NCBI GenBank assembly: GCA_964588305.1 | Contig: CAZPOP010000012.1 | Coordinates: forward strand, 1-64,000 | Direction: 5' to 3' | Length of the DNA stretch: 64,000 bases | Source: SM1-73 sp964588305 | GTDB lineage: Bacteria; Zixibacteria; MSB-5A5; SM1-73 | In this document: positions 43,556-51,631 of the stretch, one piece after another | How the letters are laid out: each line of letters opens with the position of its first letter | Position numbering within the stretch: position 1 is the stretch's first letter | Translations under genes and position numbers: made by a program | The notes under the pieces: model-generated | Told to the model about the DNA's origin: nothing | The model's database searches: none | Seen by the model: only the letters and a program-made list of their open reading frames with translations

Positions 43556-44134
43556 TCAGTTTATCTCAGAACGTAGTCTCTTTGCTACGTTTAAGACATT
43601 GCTTCCCAGAATCTCTGCTTGCGTTAAACGATTCTCTTGTTTTAGAATGTCTCCCGGTTCGGATGCTACTGCGGTAACTCCATTCAGTTCCCCCGGAATG
43701 CAGATGACGCCGCAAGAAAGCATCCAGTTGTAGACGGCGTTTATGGTGATGGTTTGTCCGCCGCAGGTTCCGGCCCCCACTGCGATGGCTCCTCCAGCTT
43801 TGCCCTCCAATGGCCTTTCTTCTCGAACAGCATAATGTCTGTCCAGCACGGCTAACAACTGCGCAGCAATATTCCTCGAATAAACCGGGCTGGAAACGAT
43901 TATGGCATCACACCAGCGGAAGGCGTCATAGATGGGGTGCATGTCATCTTCGATTACGCACCTGCCTTGCTTTTTGCATTCTTCACATCCGCAGCAAGGC
44001 TGTACGGTCATCTCGCTTAGGCGAAAATGCTTTATTCCCCATCCCTGCTTTTCGAACGGGCGCAAAGCATATTGCAGAAGAATTTCACTATTGCCATTCT
44101 TTCTGGGCGTGCCAGATATGCCAAGAACTTTCAT
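43556..44134 (-). CDS. Iron-sulfur flavoprotein (NADPH-dependent FMN reductase family)
   Basis: FMN-binding protein of 192 residues with a flavodoxin-like fold. ISGTPRKNGNSEIL (6-19) is the FMN phosphate loop and SSPVYSRNIAAQL the isoalloxazine loop. Between them are Cys47, Cys50, Cys53 and Cys59, the compact motif CxxCxxCx5C that holds a [4Fe-4S] cluster in Isf proteins; Cys48 is extra. Such proteins move electrons, often for reduction of oxygen or hydrogen peroxide in anaerobes. I start at the second of two ATGs (44132-44134), better spaced behind GAGGTG. Confidence 0.85.
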   Translation of the reverse strand: MKVLGISGTPRKNGNSEILLQYALRPFEKQGWGIKHFRLSEMTVQPCCGCEECKKQGRCVIEDDMHPIYDAFRWCDAIIVSSPVYSRNIAAQLLAVLDRHYAVREERPLEGKAGGAIAVGAGTCGGQTITINAVYNWMLSCGVICIPGELNGVTAVASEPGDILKQENRLTQAEILGSNVLNVAKRLRSEIN

Positions 44135-44201
44135 CATCAGCACCTCAAGTTGCAGCCAACAATTTCATATCAGAACCTCGTTTCCGGTTAGCTCGCTGCA
44201 C

Positions 44202-44939
44202 TTAAGTCACACCAGCAATTGATACAAGTGCATCCAACAACCCACAATTCTTGCACCCTTCAACTCCGTGAGGCGCCTCTGGCAGCTCGGAAATCTCCCG
44301 CACCCGCTTCAGTAAAACCGGAATATTGTCCGGCTTGAGCTCTATGGGAAGCAGTCTGCCGGAGAAGTTCATGGAGAAGCCATCATCAAGTATAAAGGAA
44401 TCGACCTCGTCGACTGAAATGCCGGTTTGAGGCTCGTAGTATATGAGGCCAAGACCGGTTACAGGTTTAAAGCCTACTCTTTCTCCAATATATGCATAAG
44501 TATTGAGCTGCACTTCATACATGGGAAGGAGCTTATCCTGAGTGCCGGTGAACCTGGAGGTTTTGTAATCAACGATGAAATATGAGCCGTCCCCTTTGGA
44601 AAGTATCTCGTCCGGGACACCGGTCAGCAAGATGTTTGTCTTCGGCTCGATAACGGAGAATTTGGTGAAGTGAGGCACCTTCATGGGTTTTCCCAGAGAG
44701 CCGAAGCCGCCAAACCAGCCCGGGACCCGTTCGTGCTGCTCGTAATGCATGTTGGTTATCTTTTTGGTATATGAGTCGATTGACGAGAAGATGCCGGGGA
44801 AAATCTGAAAAGGTAGTTTGTGGCTGCAGCGCAACTTTATCCAGAAGCACCTGGGACAAAAATTGGGCAGTGCAAGCTCGCCTAAGTTCTTTGCCGATAT
44901 TCTTACAGATTCACTTCGTTCATTATGAGTCTGTTCCAT
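44202..44939 (-). CDS. Cas4/RecB-like PD-(D/E)XK nuclease
   Basis: Predicted DNA nuclease of 245 residues. The catalytic core is GVPDE (Asp110) and VDYKT (Asp124, Lys126), with the helix motif QLNTY (Gln144, Tyr148). Cys28 and Cys31 near the N-terminus and Cys229 and Cys232 near the C-terminus probably bind an Fe-S cluster, as in Cas4 and AddB-type nucleases. No CRISPR array or other cas gene is in the window, so it is better seen as a stand-alone family member, possibly in repair or defence. AGGAGATG precedes the start. Confidence 0.8.
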   Translation of the reverse strand: MEQTHNERSESVRISAKNLGELALPNFCPRCFWIKLRCSHKLPFQIFPGIFSSIDSYTKKITNMHYEQHERVPGWFGGFGSLGKPMKVPHFTKFSVIEPKTNILLTGVPDEILSKGDGSYFIVDYKTSRFTGTQDKLLPMYEVQLNTYAYIGERVGFKPVTGLGLIYYEPQTGISVDEVDSFILDDGFSMNFSGRLLPIELKPDNIPVLLKRVREISELPEAPHGVEGCKNCGLLDALVSIAGVT

Positions 44940-44982
44940 CGTGACATCTCCTCGATTCTTGCAGTTCAGTATCCCGAAGGCT

Positions 44983-45103
44983 TAACAACTCTCATTTTGG
45001 AGTTACGGCGTCCCGCCGAAGGCGGGATAAAATCCTTACGGATTAACTCCTTTTTTAGCTTTGTAGGTCAACCACCCCCAAGGTTATGTGACAACTCATT
45101 TTG
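44983..45103. repeat. Dispersed repeat family B, copy 2
   Basis: Matches copy 1 in its first half (TACGGATTAACTCC near 45034-45047, preceded by a CCCGCC/GGCGGG hairpin) and in TAGGTCAACCA, with a worn right arm. It lies between the Cas4-like gene and the DUF6506 gene. Confidence 0.6.
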
Positions 45104-45129
45104 CCAGCCGATCCTTTGAATATTCTGCC

Positions 45130-45453
45130 CTATGTCGCTGAAAACCAACCCTCTCTTTTCATTACCTCCATCGAAGCCCTGTTGCTGGGGCCGTCCCCTC
45201 TGGCTACCGTTACACCGACCTTTTCCCCGACCACACTGGATATCTGCGCAACGTTTTTATGTGTAAATCCCGGGCACAGGAGAATCGAGTGAATGCCCTC
45301 GTCTTTGACAAGTTTTTTGCAGACTTCAACTGCCTGATTTTGATCCTTGACCACCACTACAAAGAGTTTGAACCTGGGCGTTTCAATTATGCACCTGTGC
45401 TTCTCTGGATCTGCGTCAGGAGCATGGGCTAAGAAGGCTGCCTTAAATGCCAT
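45130..45453 (-). CDS. DUF6506 family protein
   Basis: Small cytosolic protein of 107 residues; function unknown. It matches DUF6506 in its opening AFKAAFLAHAPDADPEKHR and in the paired strands RFKLFVVVVKDQNQAVEVCK and GIHSILLCPGFTHKNVAQIS. The last third (VGVTVARGD) is likewise typical. It stands alone between two enzymes with no link visible. The start at 45453 gives the family's normal length. Confidence 0.75.
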   Translation of the reverse strand: MAFKAAFLAHAPDADPEKHRCIIETPRFKLFVVVVKDQNQAVEVCKKLVKDEGIHSILLCPGFTHKNVAQISSVVGEKVGVTVARGDGPSNRASMEVMKREGWFSAT

Positions 45454-45582
45454 ATTTGTCGTCTCCTATTCTGGTTTTTGTGTCGATAGGCCGGTTGATT
45501 CCTGTTAATCACTTCATACCCGGACCTCGTTTCCTTTCTGCTTCTCTTCCGCAGGTCAACCATGCCGAAAGGTTTGCTCGAT

Positions 45583-45999
45583 CTATTTTTTAAAGGCTGC
45601 CAGTATGTCAGCGGTATCGTAGTAGTGCTTGAGCTTGGTGATCTTCCCGTCTCGCACAGTTAAAACCATCACCCAATCGTGCTCGTAGTTTTTGCCAGTG
45701 GAGTTCACGGTACCTCGATTCTTTCCCTCGACAATTACCCGGTCATCTTGGGCGGTGAATTGCAGAGCTTCCAAACGTTCGGGCTGCACTGCTTCGAAGA
45801 GCTCCTTGAAAAAGGTTGCTACCTGTTCACGGCCGTGACGCGGTCTGGTCCATAAGATCTCCCTCGATACGGCGCGGGTAACCGGTGACTGCCAATATAC
45901 ATCTTCTGCCAGAGTGTCCAAAACGGCCGGCAGGTTGCGCTGGTCAAAGCCTGCAAACATTTGCTGCACTATCTGTACGTTTTCTTGTTCCTTCGTCAT
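45583..45999 (-). CDS. SnoaL-like / NTF2-fold protein
   Basis: Small cone-shaped NTF2-fold protein of 138 residues, of the SnoaL or ketosteroid-isomerase-like type. EQENVQIVQQMFAGFDQRNL is the opening helix, ALTEDVYW-type aspartates appear as LDTLAEDVYWQSP, and the late strands are RVIVEGKNRGTV and HDWVMVLTVRDGKITKLKHY. Members bind or isomerise small polyketide or steroid-like molecules, but many have no known activity. It is transcribed alone; the DUF6506 gene lies 129 bp downstream. Confidence 0.85.
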   Translation of the reverse strand: MTKEQENVQIVQQMFAGFDQRNLPAVLDTLAEDVYWQSPVTRAVSREILWTRPRHGREQVATFFKELFEAVQPERLEALQFTAQDDRVIVEGKNRGTVNSTGKNYEHDWVMVLTVRDGKITKLKHYYDTADILAAFKK

Positions 46000-46096
46000 T
46001 ATACCCCCTGCTTCTGCGAGCTAAGTTTTCCAAATGAACCACCCCAAAGGATAGTCTTGTGGGTCTGGTCGCGTCCAAACCGACGCCTATCCGGGC

Positions 46097-46140
46097 GAGC
46101 TACCCGACACCCACAGCATTGTCGGGCATTCGACGGGAAC
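46097..46140. repeat. Dispersed repeat family D, copy 4 (short)
   Basis: CTACCCGACA and TGTCGGGCA face each other at about 46100-46127. It lies at the 3' end of the secreted zinc-ribbon gene. Confidence 0.4.
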
Positions 46141-46150
46141 CTGAGGGGCT

Positions 46151-46687
46151 CTACTTCAAGGCCATACCACAAAACGGGCAGTATTTCCAGCCAACTTCCT
46201 TAAACTGCCTGGAACACTTGGGGCACAGCTTCGCCTTCTTGAGTTTAACGGTTATGCCTTCTATCTTGTCACTTCCCAGCCAGCCGCTTTCGCGCTCGCT
46301 TCCCCAGTTTCCGTGTGAGCAGTCCACATAGATATCGTCATAGACTGCCCCATCACGAAATGTTATCTTCGCTTTCCGGATGCCCGTGGGAATGTTGGCG
46401 CTTTTCATGGTCGTCTTCTCTGAAGCAGTGAAACCAATGAAGTCCATGCTTGAAATCCCTGCAAGCTGCAGCTTGGACAGGTTTGCCGTGGCGCCTTTCA
46501 TATCCTTGAGGTCTTTGGAGTAGGGTAAAATGTCTTCCTTCGATTCGCTGGCTAATACCCTGAGCCTGCTGTAGGCAGTCTTGGTGCCGTCCTTGAACAG
46601 GATTTCTCCGGTGTAGTCCCCTTGCCCCGCCCATGACGGGATCAGAGGCACCAAGATCAACAATATGGTAACGAGAAATGATCTCAT
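46151..46687 (-). CDS. Exported protein with C-terminal zinc ribbon
   Basis: Function unknown. The ATG at 46685-46687 opens a signal peptide (FLVTILLILVPLIPSWAG) and follows GGAGGTGATGAG. I reject the longer frame to 46957, because its extra 90 codons run through repeats. The mature part is beta-rich (YTGEILFKDGTKTAYSRL; KITFRDGAVYDDIYVDCS) with paired short repeats of the FKDG/FRDG kind. The C-terminus is a rubredoxin-like zinc ribbon, CPKC then CPFC, ending at residue 178. A zinc ribbon outside the cytosol is uncommon. Confidence 0.7.
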   Translation of the reverse strand: MRSFLVTILLILVPLIPSWAGQGDYTGEILFKDGTKTAYSRLRVLASESKEDILPYSKDLKDMKGATANLSKLQLAGISSMDFIGFTASEKTTMKSANIPTGIRKAKITFRDGAVYDDIYVDCSHGNWGSERESGWLGSDKIEGITVKLKKAKLCPKCSRQFKEVGWKYCPFCGMALK

Positions 46688-46767
46688 CACCTCCTCCTTT
46701 CTAGTGGGTAATGGTAGATAACTGGTTTTCATCCGAGCTTTGATTCCTCTCTGTCCGTATGAAAAAA

Positions 46768-46903
46768 CTGCGGCCGCAGACTTTGGTCTGCTTGAATGCT
46801 TTCCAGCGCCCAAATGGGCGGCTACAAATGTAACAGCGTTTTGTAGGTCAACCATCCTGAAGGTCTTGTCCGGATTATTCACTGCCAAGGATGGTTGACA
46901 ACT
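46768..46903. repeat. Repeats A (copy 2) and B (copy 3), adjacent
   Basis: 46768-46827 is a family A element with a GGCCGCAGAC start, a GGGCGGCTACAAA end and two internal palindromes. 46845-46903 is the cleanest family B copy, with perfect 11-base arms GTCAACCATCC (46847-46857) and GGATGGTTGAC (46889-46899). The second ends 11 bp from the stop of the OLD nuclease gene. Confidence 0.7.
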
Positions 46904-46913
46904 GTTTTTGTCT

Positions 46914-48905
46914 TCAGTGTTTATGTAATTCGGTGATCTTTTGAATAATACTTTCAAGAGTTGGGATTCGATGATTCTTCTCGTAAACCAGTTCTATAAA
47001 GCGGGACGCTCCTTCAATATTTTTGCAGGCACGTGCCAGATCATCATATCCCAGTTCCGATGCAACTTGTTTTCGAATAGTTTGGAAGGCTTCAGCACCC
47101 AATTCTTCCTTTAACGTTCCTTCAAGGTCTTCTTTCAATACAGCCCAAGTTCCATGAACCTGAGTAACCGGGAAATCCTCGATCGGTGCGCCCGCTAACC
47201 GGAGGTATCTATGATTGCGGTTTTTCGCTTCATTTTCCTTTTTGGCTTTGCCAGCGAGATGGGAATCCGCATCAAAAACGAAGTAAGTGGAAATCGAAAG
47301 TCCTCGAAAGATCACCACAGGCCGATCCAGATTGTTCTTTCCGCCGGCTGGAGCGACCACTATTCCAAGCTGAGACCAATCTTTCTCCATGATCTCTTGA
47401 AGCTTCCACAATGTGCAGACATCCGATGGGCCTTCGACCACAACAACCACGTCCGCAAAAAAACCCTCATTGACAATAGTGTTCATAACTGACGTTGCTC
47501 GGGCTCTAAAACTGTCTCTGGTGAAATCAGATGGATTCGCCGTGCATATTTTGGCTAATTCCGCAGCTGCCTTGTCGAGAGAGAAAGAGGTGACAACACT
47601 GTGCGGCACAGTTGTGTCTGGCGACGGCTCTTTTCTAAGAACTCGAATCTGGTCAAAGCGCTGCAGGTCCACGAAATACGGAGAATGGGTCGTGTAGATG
47701 ATTTGGTTGCTGGACGCGAGGCCTTCTCCCCCATTCTGGGAAAGTCGAAGCAACAGATTTGCCAAGTAACGGCACCTTGAAGGGTGGAGATACAACTCAG
47801 GTTCCTCGAGGGCGAGAATGAGATCAGGGCTTTGGATGGATTCCAGTTCTTCGCTAACCGATTCGCTTACGTCTTCTTCGGCCGATCCCGGGGACGGGGA
47901 CTCAAGTGGAACCGTCATCGCCAAATGTTGCAGTAAGGTTACAATTAGCGCTCGTTGCAGGCCGTGACCTTTTCGGGTTATTTCACCCTCAAACGTATCC
48001 TCTATAAGGGTTGCCTTGGCTTCGGGAACAGGAAGTTGCGGAGGCTTCACCTCATCCCAGTTCAATCGTAACTGTGAGCCGGGAGCAAACTTTTCAAGCG
48101 TCTGAGAAATCGAAATGCCAAGCTCCGGTAACTCAGTGAGATTGTCAGAGCTAAAAAGACTCCTCACTCTTTCCTCAAATTCCTCTTTGAACGTCTTTAT
48201 GTCCTTCCGAGAGTTGATCTTTCTCAATACGATCATGTCCAATATCTGGTAGATAGCTCCCTTCTTAGCGCTTGCCTCATCTGAGGCCTCGCGAACTGCC
48301 GGCACCAAAACGAACTTCGTGAACTTGTCCAGTTTGCCTCCGCCGATATTTCTGGGGCCGAAAAACTGTGCTTCGCGCTCGATTGGTTCCATAAGTTGTG
48401 GATTAGTAGCTTCATATTGCCTCATCAGCTCTTCAACTGCATCTGCACTTCGCGGGTTTCCGGCCAGACTCGGAAGCTCGCCACGATCGACTAGTTTTTT
48501 GTACGCTTGGACCTGATCTCTTCTTCCGGAGATCGACCGTATGTCAGCAAACTGCGGAATTTGCATGGCAGCGCCATAATAGCCCTGAGAAATGCGACCG
48601 TTTTCGCTTGAAATTCGTTTCGTGACCATTAATGTATCGTCTCGAATGAACGACTTAAATTCTCTTTTTTCATCGTCTCGCAGATTACCATACGCTATCC
48701 GGATTTCGATGGGCGAACGCATGTCGCGCTCGAAGAAATCTTCGTCTGTTACCGGGGCTGCAATATCGTAAAAAGTCTCTATGGCATGAAGAAAGCAAGA
48801 TTTGCCAGCACCGTTCCGGCCTACAATCACGGTAAGATTATCACATTGGATCCTTGCTTCTCGGATTGAGCGAAAATTCCTGACCTCAACACTCCTTACT
48901 ATCAT
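46914..48905 (-). CDS. OLD-family ATP-dependent endonuclease
   Basis: Predicted nuclease of 663 residues, AAA-type ATPase joined to a TOPRIM nuclease domain. Walker A is GRNGAGKS (29-36), the ABC-like signature is RKGHGLQRAL (311-320), Walker B is ILALEEPELYLHP (363-375), and the switch histidine is in TTHSPYF (405-411). The TOPRIM core has VVVEGPSDV (Glu491) and FVFDADSHL (Asp545, Asp547). OLD nucleases act in phage defence, as in Gabija GajA, or in DNA repair. No GajB helicase is next to it, so it would be a single-gene type. The middle (190-290) is a helical insertion. Confidence 0.85.
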   Translation of the reverse strand: MIVRSVEVRNFRSIREARIQCDNLTVIVGRNGAGKSCFLHAIETFYDIAAPVTDEDFFERDMRSPIEIRIAYGNLRDDEKREFKSFIRDDTLMVTKRISSENGRISQGYYGAAMQIPQFADIRSISGRRDQVQAYKKLVDRGELPSLAGNPRSADAVEELMRQYEATNPQLMEPIEREAQFFGPRNIGGGKLDKFTKFVLVPAVREASDEASAKKGAIYQILDMIVLRKINSRKDIKTFKEEFEERVRSLFSSDNLTELPELGISISQTLEKFAPGSQLRLNWDEVKPPQLPVPEAKATLIEDTFEGEITRKGHGLQRALIVTLLQHLAMTVPLESPSPGSAEEDVSESVSEELESIQSPDLILALEEPELYLHPSRCRYLANLLLRLSQNGGEGLASSNQIIYTTHSPYFVDLQRFDQIRVLRKEPSPDTTVPHSVVTSFSLDKAAAELAKICTANPSDFTRDSFRARATSVMNTIVNEGFFADVVVVVEGPSDVCTLWKLQEIMEKDWSQLGIVVAPAGGKNNLDRPVVIFRGLSISTYFVFDADSHLAGKAKKENEAKNRNHRYLRLAGAPIEDFPVTQVHGTWAVLKEDLEGTLKEELGAEAFQTIRKQVASELGYDDLARACKNIEGASRFIELVYEKNHRIPTLESIIQKITELHKH

Positions 48906-49013
48906 TTTACTCCACCTCCCCCTCTTTAACCCCAGAGTGCCACGTAGGCATCTTCCTATTCGTGGCCATCGCGGCTTTTAGGGCGCTTCCCGGAGCCCTT
49001 GCCTGACCACTCT

Positions 49014-49340
49014 CTATCTCTGCCGACCATCGGCTGCGGGTATTGAAAAGTAGACGGTTGGGAATATCTCGTGATTGAACGGGTTATATTCTCTTCTCGG
49101 GGAGAACGCTTCCTCCTTTATCATCGCGTGAGCAAATGAACTAACCCTCGGATTCTTCCAACCTGTCGGTTCGCCACTCCTGCTATGTCCCCTGATCTGG
49201 TATAAGTGAAACAGCCGTTTGCCTGTGACGGAAAGGTAAACCATGTATGGCTCCACTAGATGGGTGCCCCCGGTTTTGCTTACCAGTTCGCAAAGTTTCA
49301 GATCCTTCGCTGCTCCTATGAAGGTTTTTTCTACATCCAT
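49014..49340 (-). CDS. Hypothetical WYL-like small protein
   Basis: The 108 residues have no certain family. The middle, HLVEPYMVYLSVTGKRLFHL then YQIRGHSRSGEPTGWKNPRV, resembles part of a WYL ligand-binding domain (VEPY...RRWY-type strands), but the arginine and tryptophan positions are not all present. There is no signal or membrane segment. GGAGGGACGA precedes the ATG at 49338-49340. It lies upstream of the OLD nuclease gene in the same direction, 108 bp away, and a WYL-like regulator beside a defence-type nuclease would fit; this is inference. Confidence 0.45.
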   Translation of the reverse strand: MDVEKTFIGAAKDLKLCELVSKTGGTHLVEPYMVYLSVTGKRLFHLYQIRGHSRSGEPTGWKNPRVSSFAHAMIKEEAFSPRREYNPFNHEIFPTVYFSIPAADGRQR

Positions 49341-49407
49341 TCGTCCCTCCTTTTCACCGCTTATTAGATTTTTGTCAAGCAGTCCTTGCGGACATGCTTG
49401 ACCTACA

Positions 49408-49483
49408 CGCTACCCGACACCCACCTTGTCGGGCAGGCTTCCCTTCGACAAGCTCAGGGCAAAGCCGCCAGCCCGACCTACTG
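49408..49483. repeat. Dispersed repeat family D, copy 2
   Basis: Contains CTACCCGACACCCACC, TTGTCGGGC (49431-49437 for the core) and GCCCGACCTAC (49471-49481), and abuts the stop of the holin-like gene. A CTTCGACAAGCTCAGGG segment is embedded in it. Confidence 0.55.
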
Positions 49484-49753
49484 TTATACTCCCTGTGTGC
49501 TTGAGGTGCGTGGGGTGAGTAGGTTGTATAACCAGGCGAAGATCGCACCACCAATAAGCCCATCCACAAATGCCCAAAGCAATCCTATAATGCTGCCTAA
49601 CGGGCTAATACAATAGCCAAGATAGACGCGACCGATAAAGGTAGGCTCACCGGTGGCTCCGCCAAAGACAATAATCCACCAGGTGATTACAAAAAGCCCG
49701 AGTCCCCAGATTATTGCACAGGTAAGCGCAAAAGCTTTTACGTTTAGTTTCAT
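49484..49753 (-). CDS. Small membrane protein of the 'bacteriophage holin' annotation family
   Basis: Eighty-nine residues from the ATG at 49751-49753, chosen because AGGAGATG lies eight bases before it. Two or three membrane helices: FALTCAIIWGLGLFVITWWI, PLGSIIGLLWAFVDGLIGG and AIFAWLYNLL. Very similar small proteins occur in many uncultivated bacteria and are often called holin, but nothing phage-like is near, so I do not think the name shows lysis. Function unknown. Confidence 0.75.
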   Translation of the reverse strand: MKLNVKAFALTCAIIWGLGLFVITWWIIVFGGATGEPTFIGRVYLGYCISPLGSIIGLLWAFVDGLIGGAIFAWLYNLLTPRTSSTQGV

Positions 49754-49798
49754 ACCGGACATCTCCTATTTAGTTTTTTTGGTGTCGGGCAGTATAGT

Positions 49799-50005
49799 GT
49801 CGGGCACCCTGCGGGAGCCCGACCTACCGCTCTTCCTCTTTCTTGAAAGCTACCTTATTCTCTTCATCTATCTCAAAATCCCAGAACACCCCCGTTGTCA
49901 TTCTGACCCCGCCTTTGGTCTTCGACCCTGAGGGCTCAGACCCGAAGGGCGGGGGAAGAATCTTAGAGACCCTTCGCTTCGCTCAGGGTGACACCCTCGT
50001 TCTCC
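49799..50005. repeat. Family D copy 3, duplicated thyX tail, and family C copy 3
   Basis: 49799-49827 is a family D hairpin (GTCGGGC/GCCCGAC). On the minus strand 49824-49889 reads VFWDFEIDEENKVAFKKEEER and a stop, a second copy of the ThyX C-terminus. 49897-49992 is a family C element (GTCATTCTGA to TCAGGGTGAC). The true thyX end follows at 50026. Confidence 0.65.
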
Positions 50006-50025
50006 GTTCGCTCATGGTGGCATTC

Positions 50026-50706
50026 TTATTCGTCCTTCCTGTAAGCTACCTTATTCTTTTCATCTATGTGGAAATCCCAGAATACGATGGGTGCCTGTTC
50101 TTTCATGATCTTCAATATCCCCAGGCAAACCTGCCTTATCTCCCAGTGCGCTCTTTCCACGCAGCGGATTTCGAATATGTGTCGCAGCTCCCGGAAATTG
50201 GCAGAGATCACGATCTCGGAGGTGGTGGCGTTGGGGAGGATGTAGCGGGAATCCTCTTTGGGAATGTCAGCCTTGACCATCTCCTGATATAATGAGAAGG
50301 TTTCCTGCGCCAGCTTCTTGAATCTATCCTCAAATTCAGTATTCTGTATGGTGGGCGGGACCACGTATTCAAACTCTTTGGTCTTTCCATATTCCACATA
50401 TCTCTGGCTTTCCTGAGAAGGGGACATGATCCTGTGCCGGACCAACTCGTGGGTGAAAACGCGCGAGCCGCCCTTTATCCTGAAGGTGGCAAGGGCATGC
50501 TCCAAAACAGAATGATGCCCTTTTCTTATCACCTTTTTTATCAATTCCTCGGTGGAGGCGGGAGGATGGTATCGGTTGAAACTTAAATAACAGGTTCGGC
50601 ATGCCCTCTCAATCACATCCTGGGCATTGGGAGTGATGGACATCAACTCTACTTTTCCGCTGTAGGCGCCTGTCCCGCCTTTGGCGGGAGATCTGATTTC
50701 AGACAA
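50026..50706 (-). CDS. thyX: FAD-dependent thymidylate synthase
   Basis: Methylates dUMP to dTMP using methylenetetrahydrofolate and reduced FAD. The signature RHRxxSxxxxSxRY is present as RHRIMSPSQESQRY. ASTEELIKKVIRKGHHSVLEH is the typical N-terminal half, and the late RCVERAHWEIRQ motif binds FAD. The 226-residue form starts at a TTG at 50704-50706 behind AAGGAG. Its first 18 residues precede the family's usual KVELMSITPNAQ opening and come from a CCGCC/GGCGG hairpin like those in the dispersed repeats. No thyA is in the window. A damaged second thyX locus may lie at 15.1-15.7 kb. Confidence 0.95.
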   Translation of the reverse strand: MSEIRSPAKGGTGAYSGKVELMSITPNAQDVIERACRTCYLSFNRYHPPASTEELIKKVIRKGHHSVLEHALATFRIKGGSRVFTHELVRHRIMSPSQESQRYVEYGKTKEFEYVVPPTIQNTEFEDRFKKLAQETFSLYQEMVKADIPKEDSRYILPNATTSEIVISANFRELRHIFEIRCVERAHWEIRQVCLGILKIMKEQAPIVFWDFHIDEKNKVAYRKDE

Positions 50707-51631
50707 TTGGTTTCTCCTTCAATGGTTGAAAAACTCCCTTTTCCAGGGAGGTCTTGTAAAGGTACAGGGCTTGCCTTGAACCATGCGGCTCAGGTTCTTT
50801 CCCTGTCCAGACAACGGACAGCCATGAAGGCTGTCCCTACGATGATTTTGGTAGTCCGCCCGGGAGCGGTTCGAGAATTCCAATTTCTGAACCCCCTCGG
50901 TTTTCAGAAACTTAGCCCAACTAATTCCAGTGCCGATCAGGTTCGCTTCTTCAGAAGTCCTTCATGGTTCACTCCCGGACGGGTTTTTCAATCCAGACGG
51001 AACTTCACCACATGTGGGTTTTCAGCTTTTTGACCTAAGACAGATACACCGCCTTTTGAATAGTTACGCTCTAAGAAGCAACTACTGCAATTTGCTGGAC
51101 TACAACAGGTTGGGGGACGGCATCATTTCCGTAAGCGTAGCCTGGAACCATCCCAAATAGCACTTTAACGAAAAAAAAGCTGTTTGTCAAGGAAAAAAAC
51201 GACAGTCTCTGCAAAAAAATCACTATATATAGTGACACACTCCAATAGGAAACCCAAAGTATTGTGAATTGGCCGGCGGAATTGGCAAGAGATAAGTGTG
51301 GCTGCCTCTCCCTTCTGTTTTCCCCTCTCCATTGTATAAGGGTGTGTCACAATCATATTTTGACTTTGTAGCCGCCCATATGGGCGTAAGCTGTTGGAAT
51401 TTAACAAACGGTTTTCGCAGACTTAAGCTCACCTGAGTCAAATGATCTGCGGCTACAAAAAACCGAATTATGACACAGTCTCTGTATCAGGAAGGGGGAT
51501 ATGCGGCGTGGAGTTTCAAGTACTCTTACCTCAGGGTGAACCGCGCAGTGCACCCCAAGCGCAGAAATCCCAGAAAATCCTTTACAACACGAGACGGATA
51601 TTTTACATTTGGCCTGAAAAAGGAGCCGTAC
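50707..51631. other. Long repeat-rich intergenic region
   Basis: About 925 bp. It contains the palindrome GGACAGCC/GGCTGTCC (50816-50837), a plus-strand frame ending at 51158-51160 that looks like the end of an old gene (FFNPDGTSPHVGFQLFDL; YNRLGDGIISVSVAWNHPK), and two pieces shared with 15.4-15.75 kb (51075-51116 and 51183-51285). The family A element at 51343-51477 is listed separately. The gene remnant is a guess; I do not recognise its family. Confidence 0.45.
51343..51477. repeat. Family A repeat (copy 3), the longest, with outer inverted ends
   Basis: Inner arms GTAGCCGC (51368-51375) and GCGGCTAC (51449-51456) are flanked by outer inverted ends TGTGTCA (51343-51349) and TGACACA (51471-51477), with AT-rich partly paired sequence between. 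The whole is 135 bp with nested terminal inverted repeats, like a MITE. The family A copies at 14.4 and 46.8 kb hold only the inner part. Confidence 0.65.

Noticed and set aside
49484..49753. Prophage marker (holin)
   Set aside because: The protein matches a membrane family often called holin, but no phage genes surround it.
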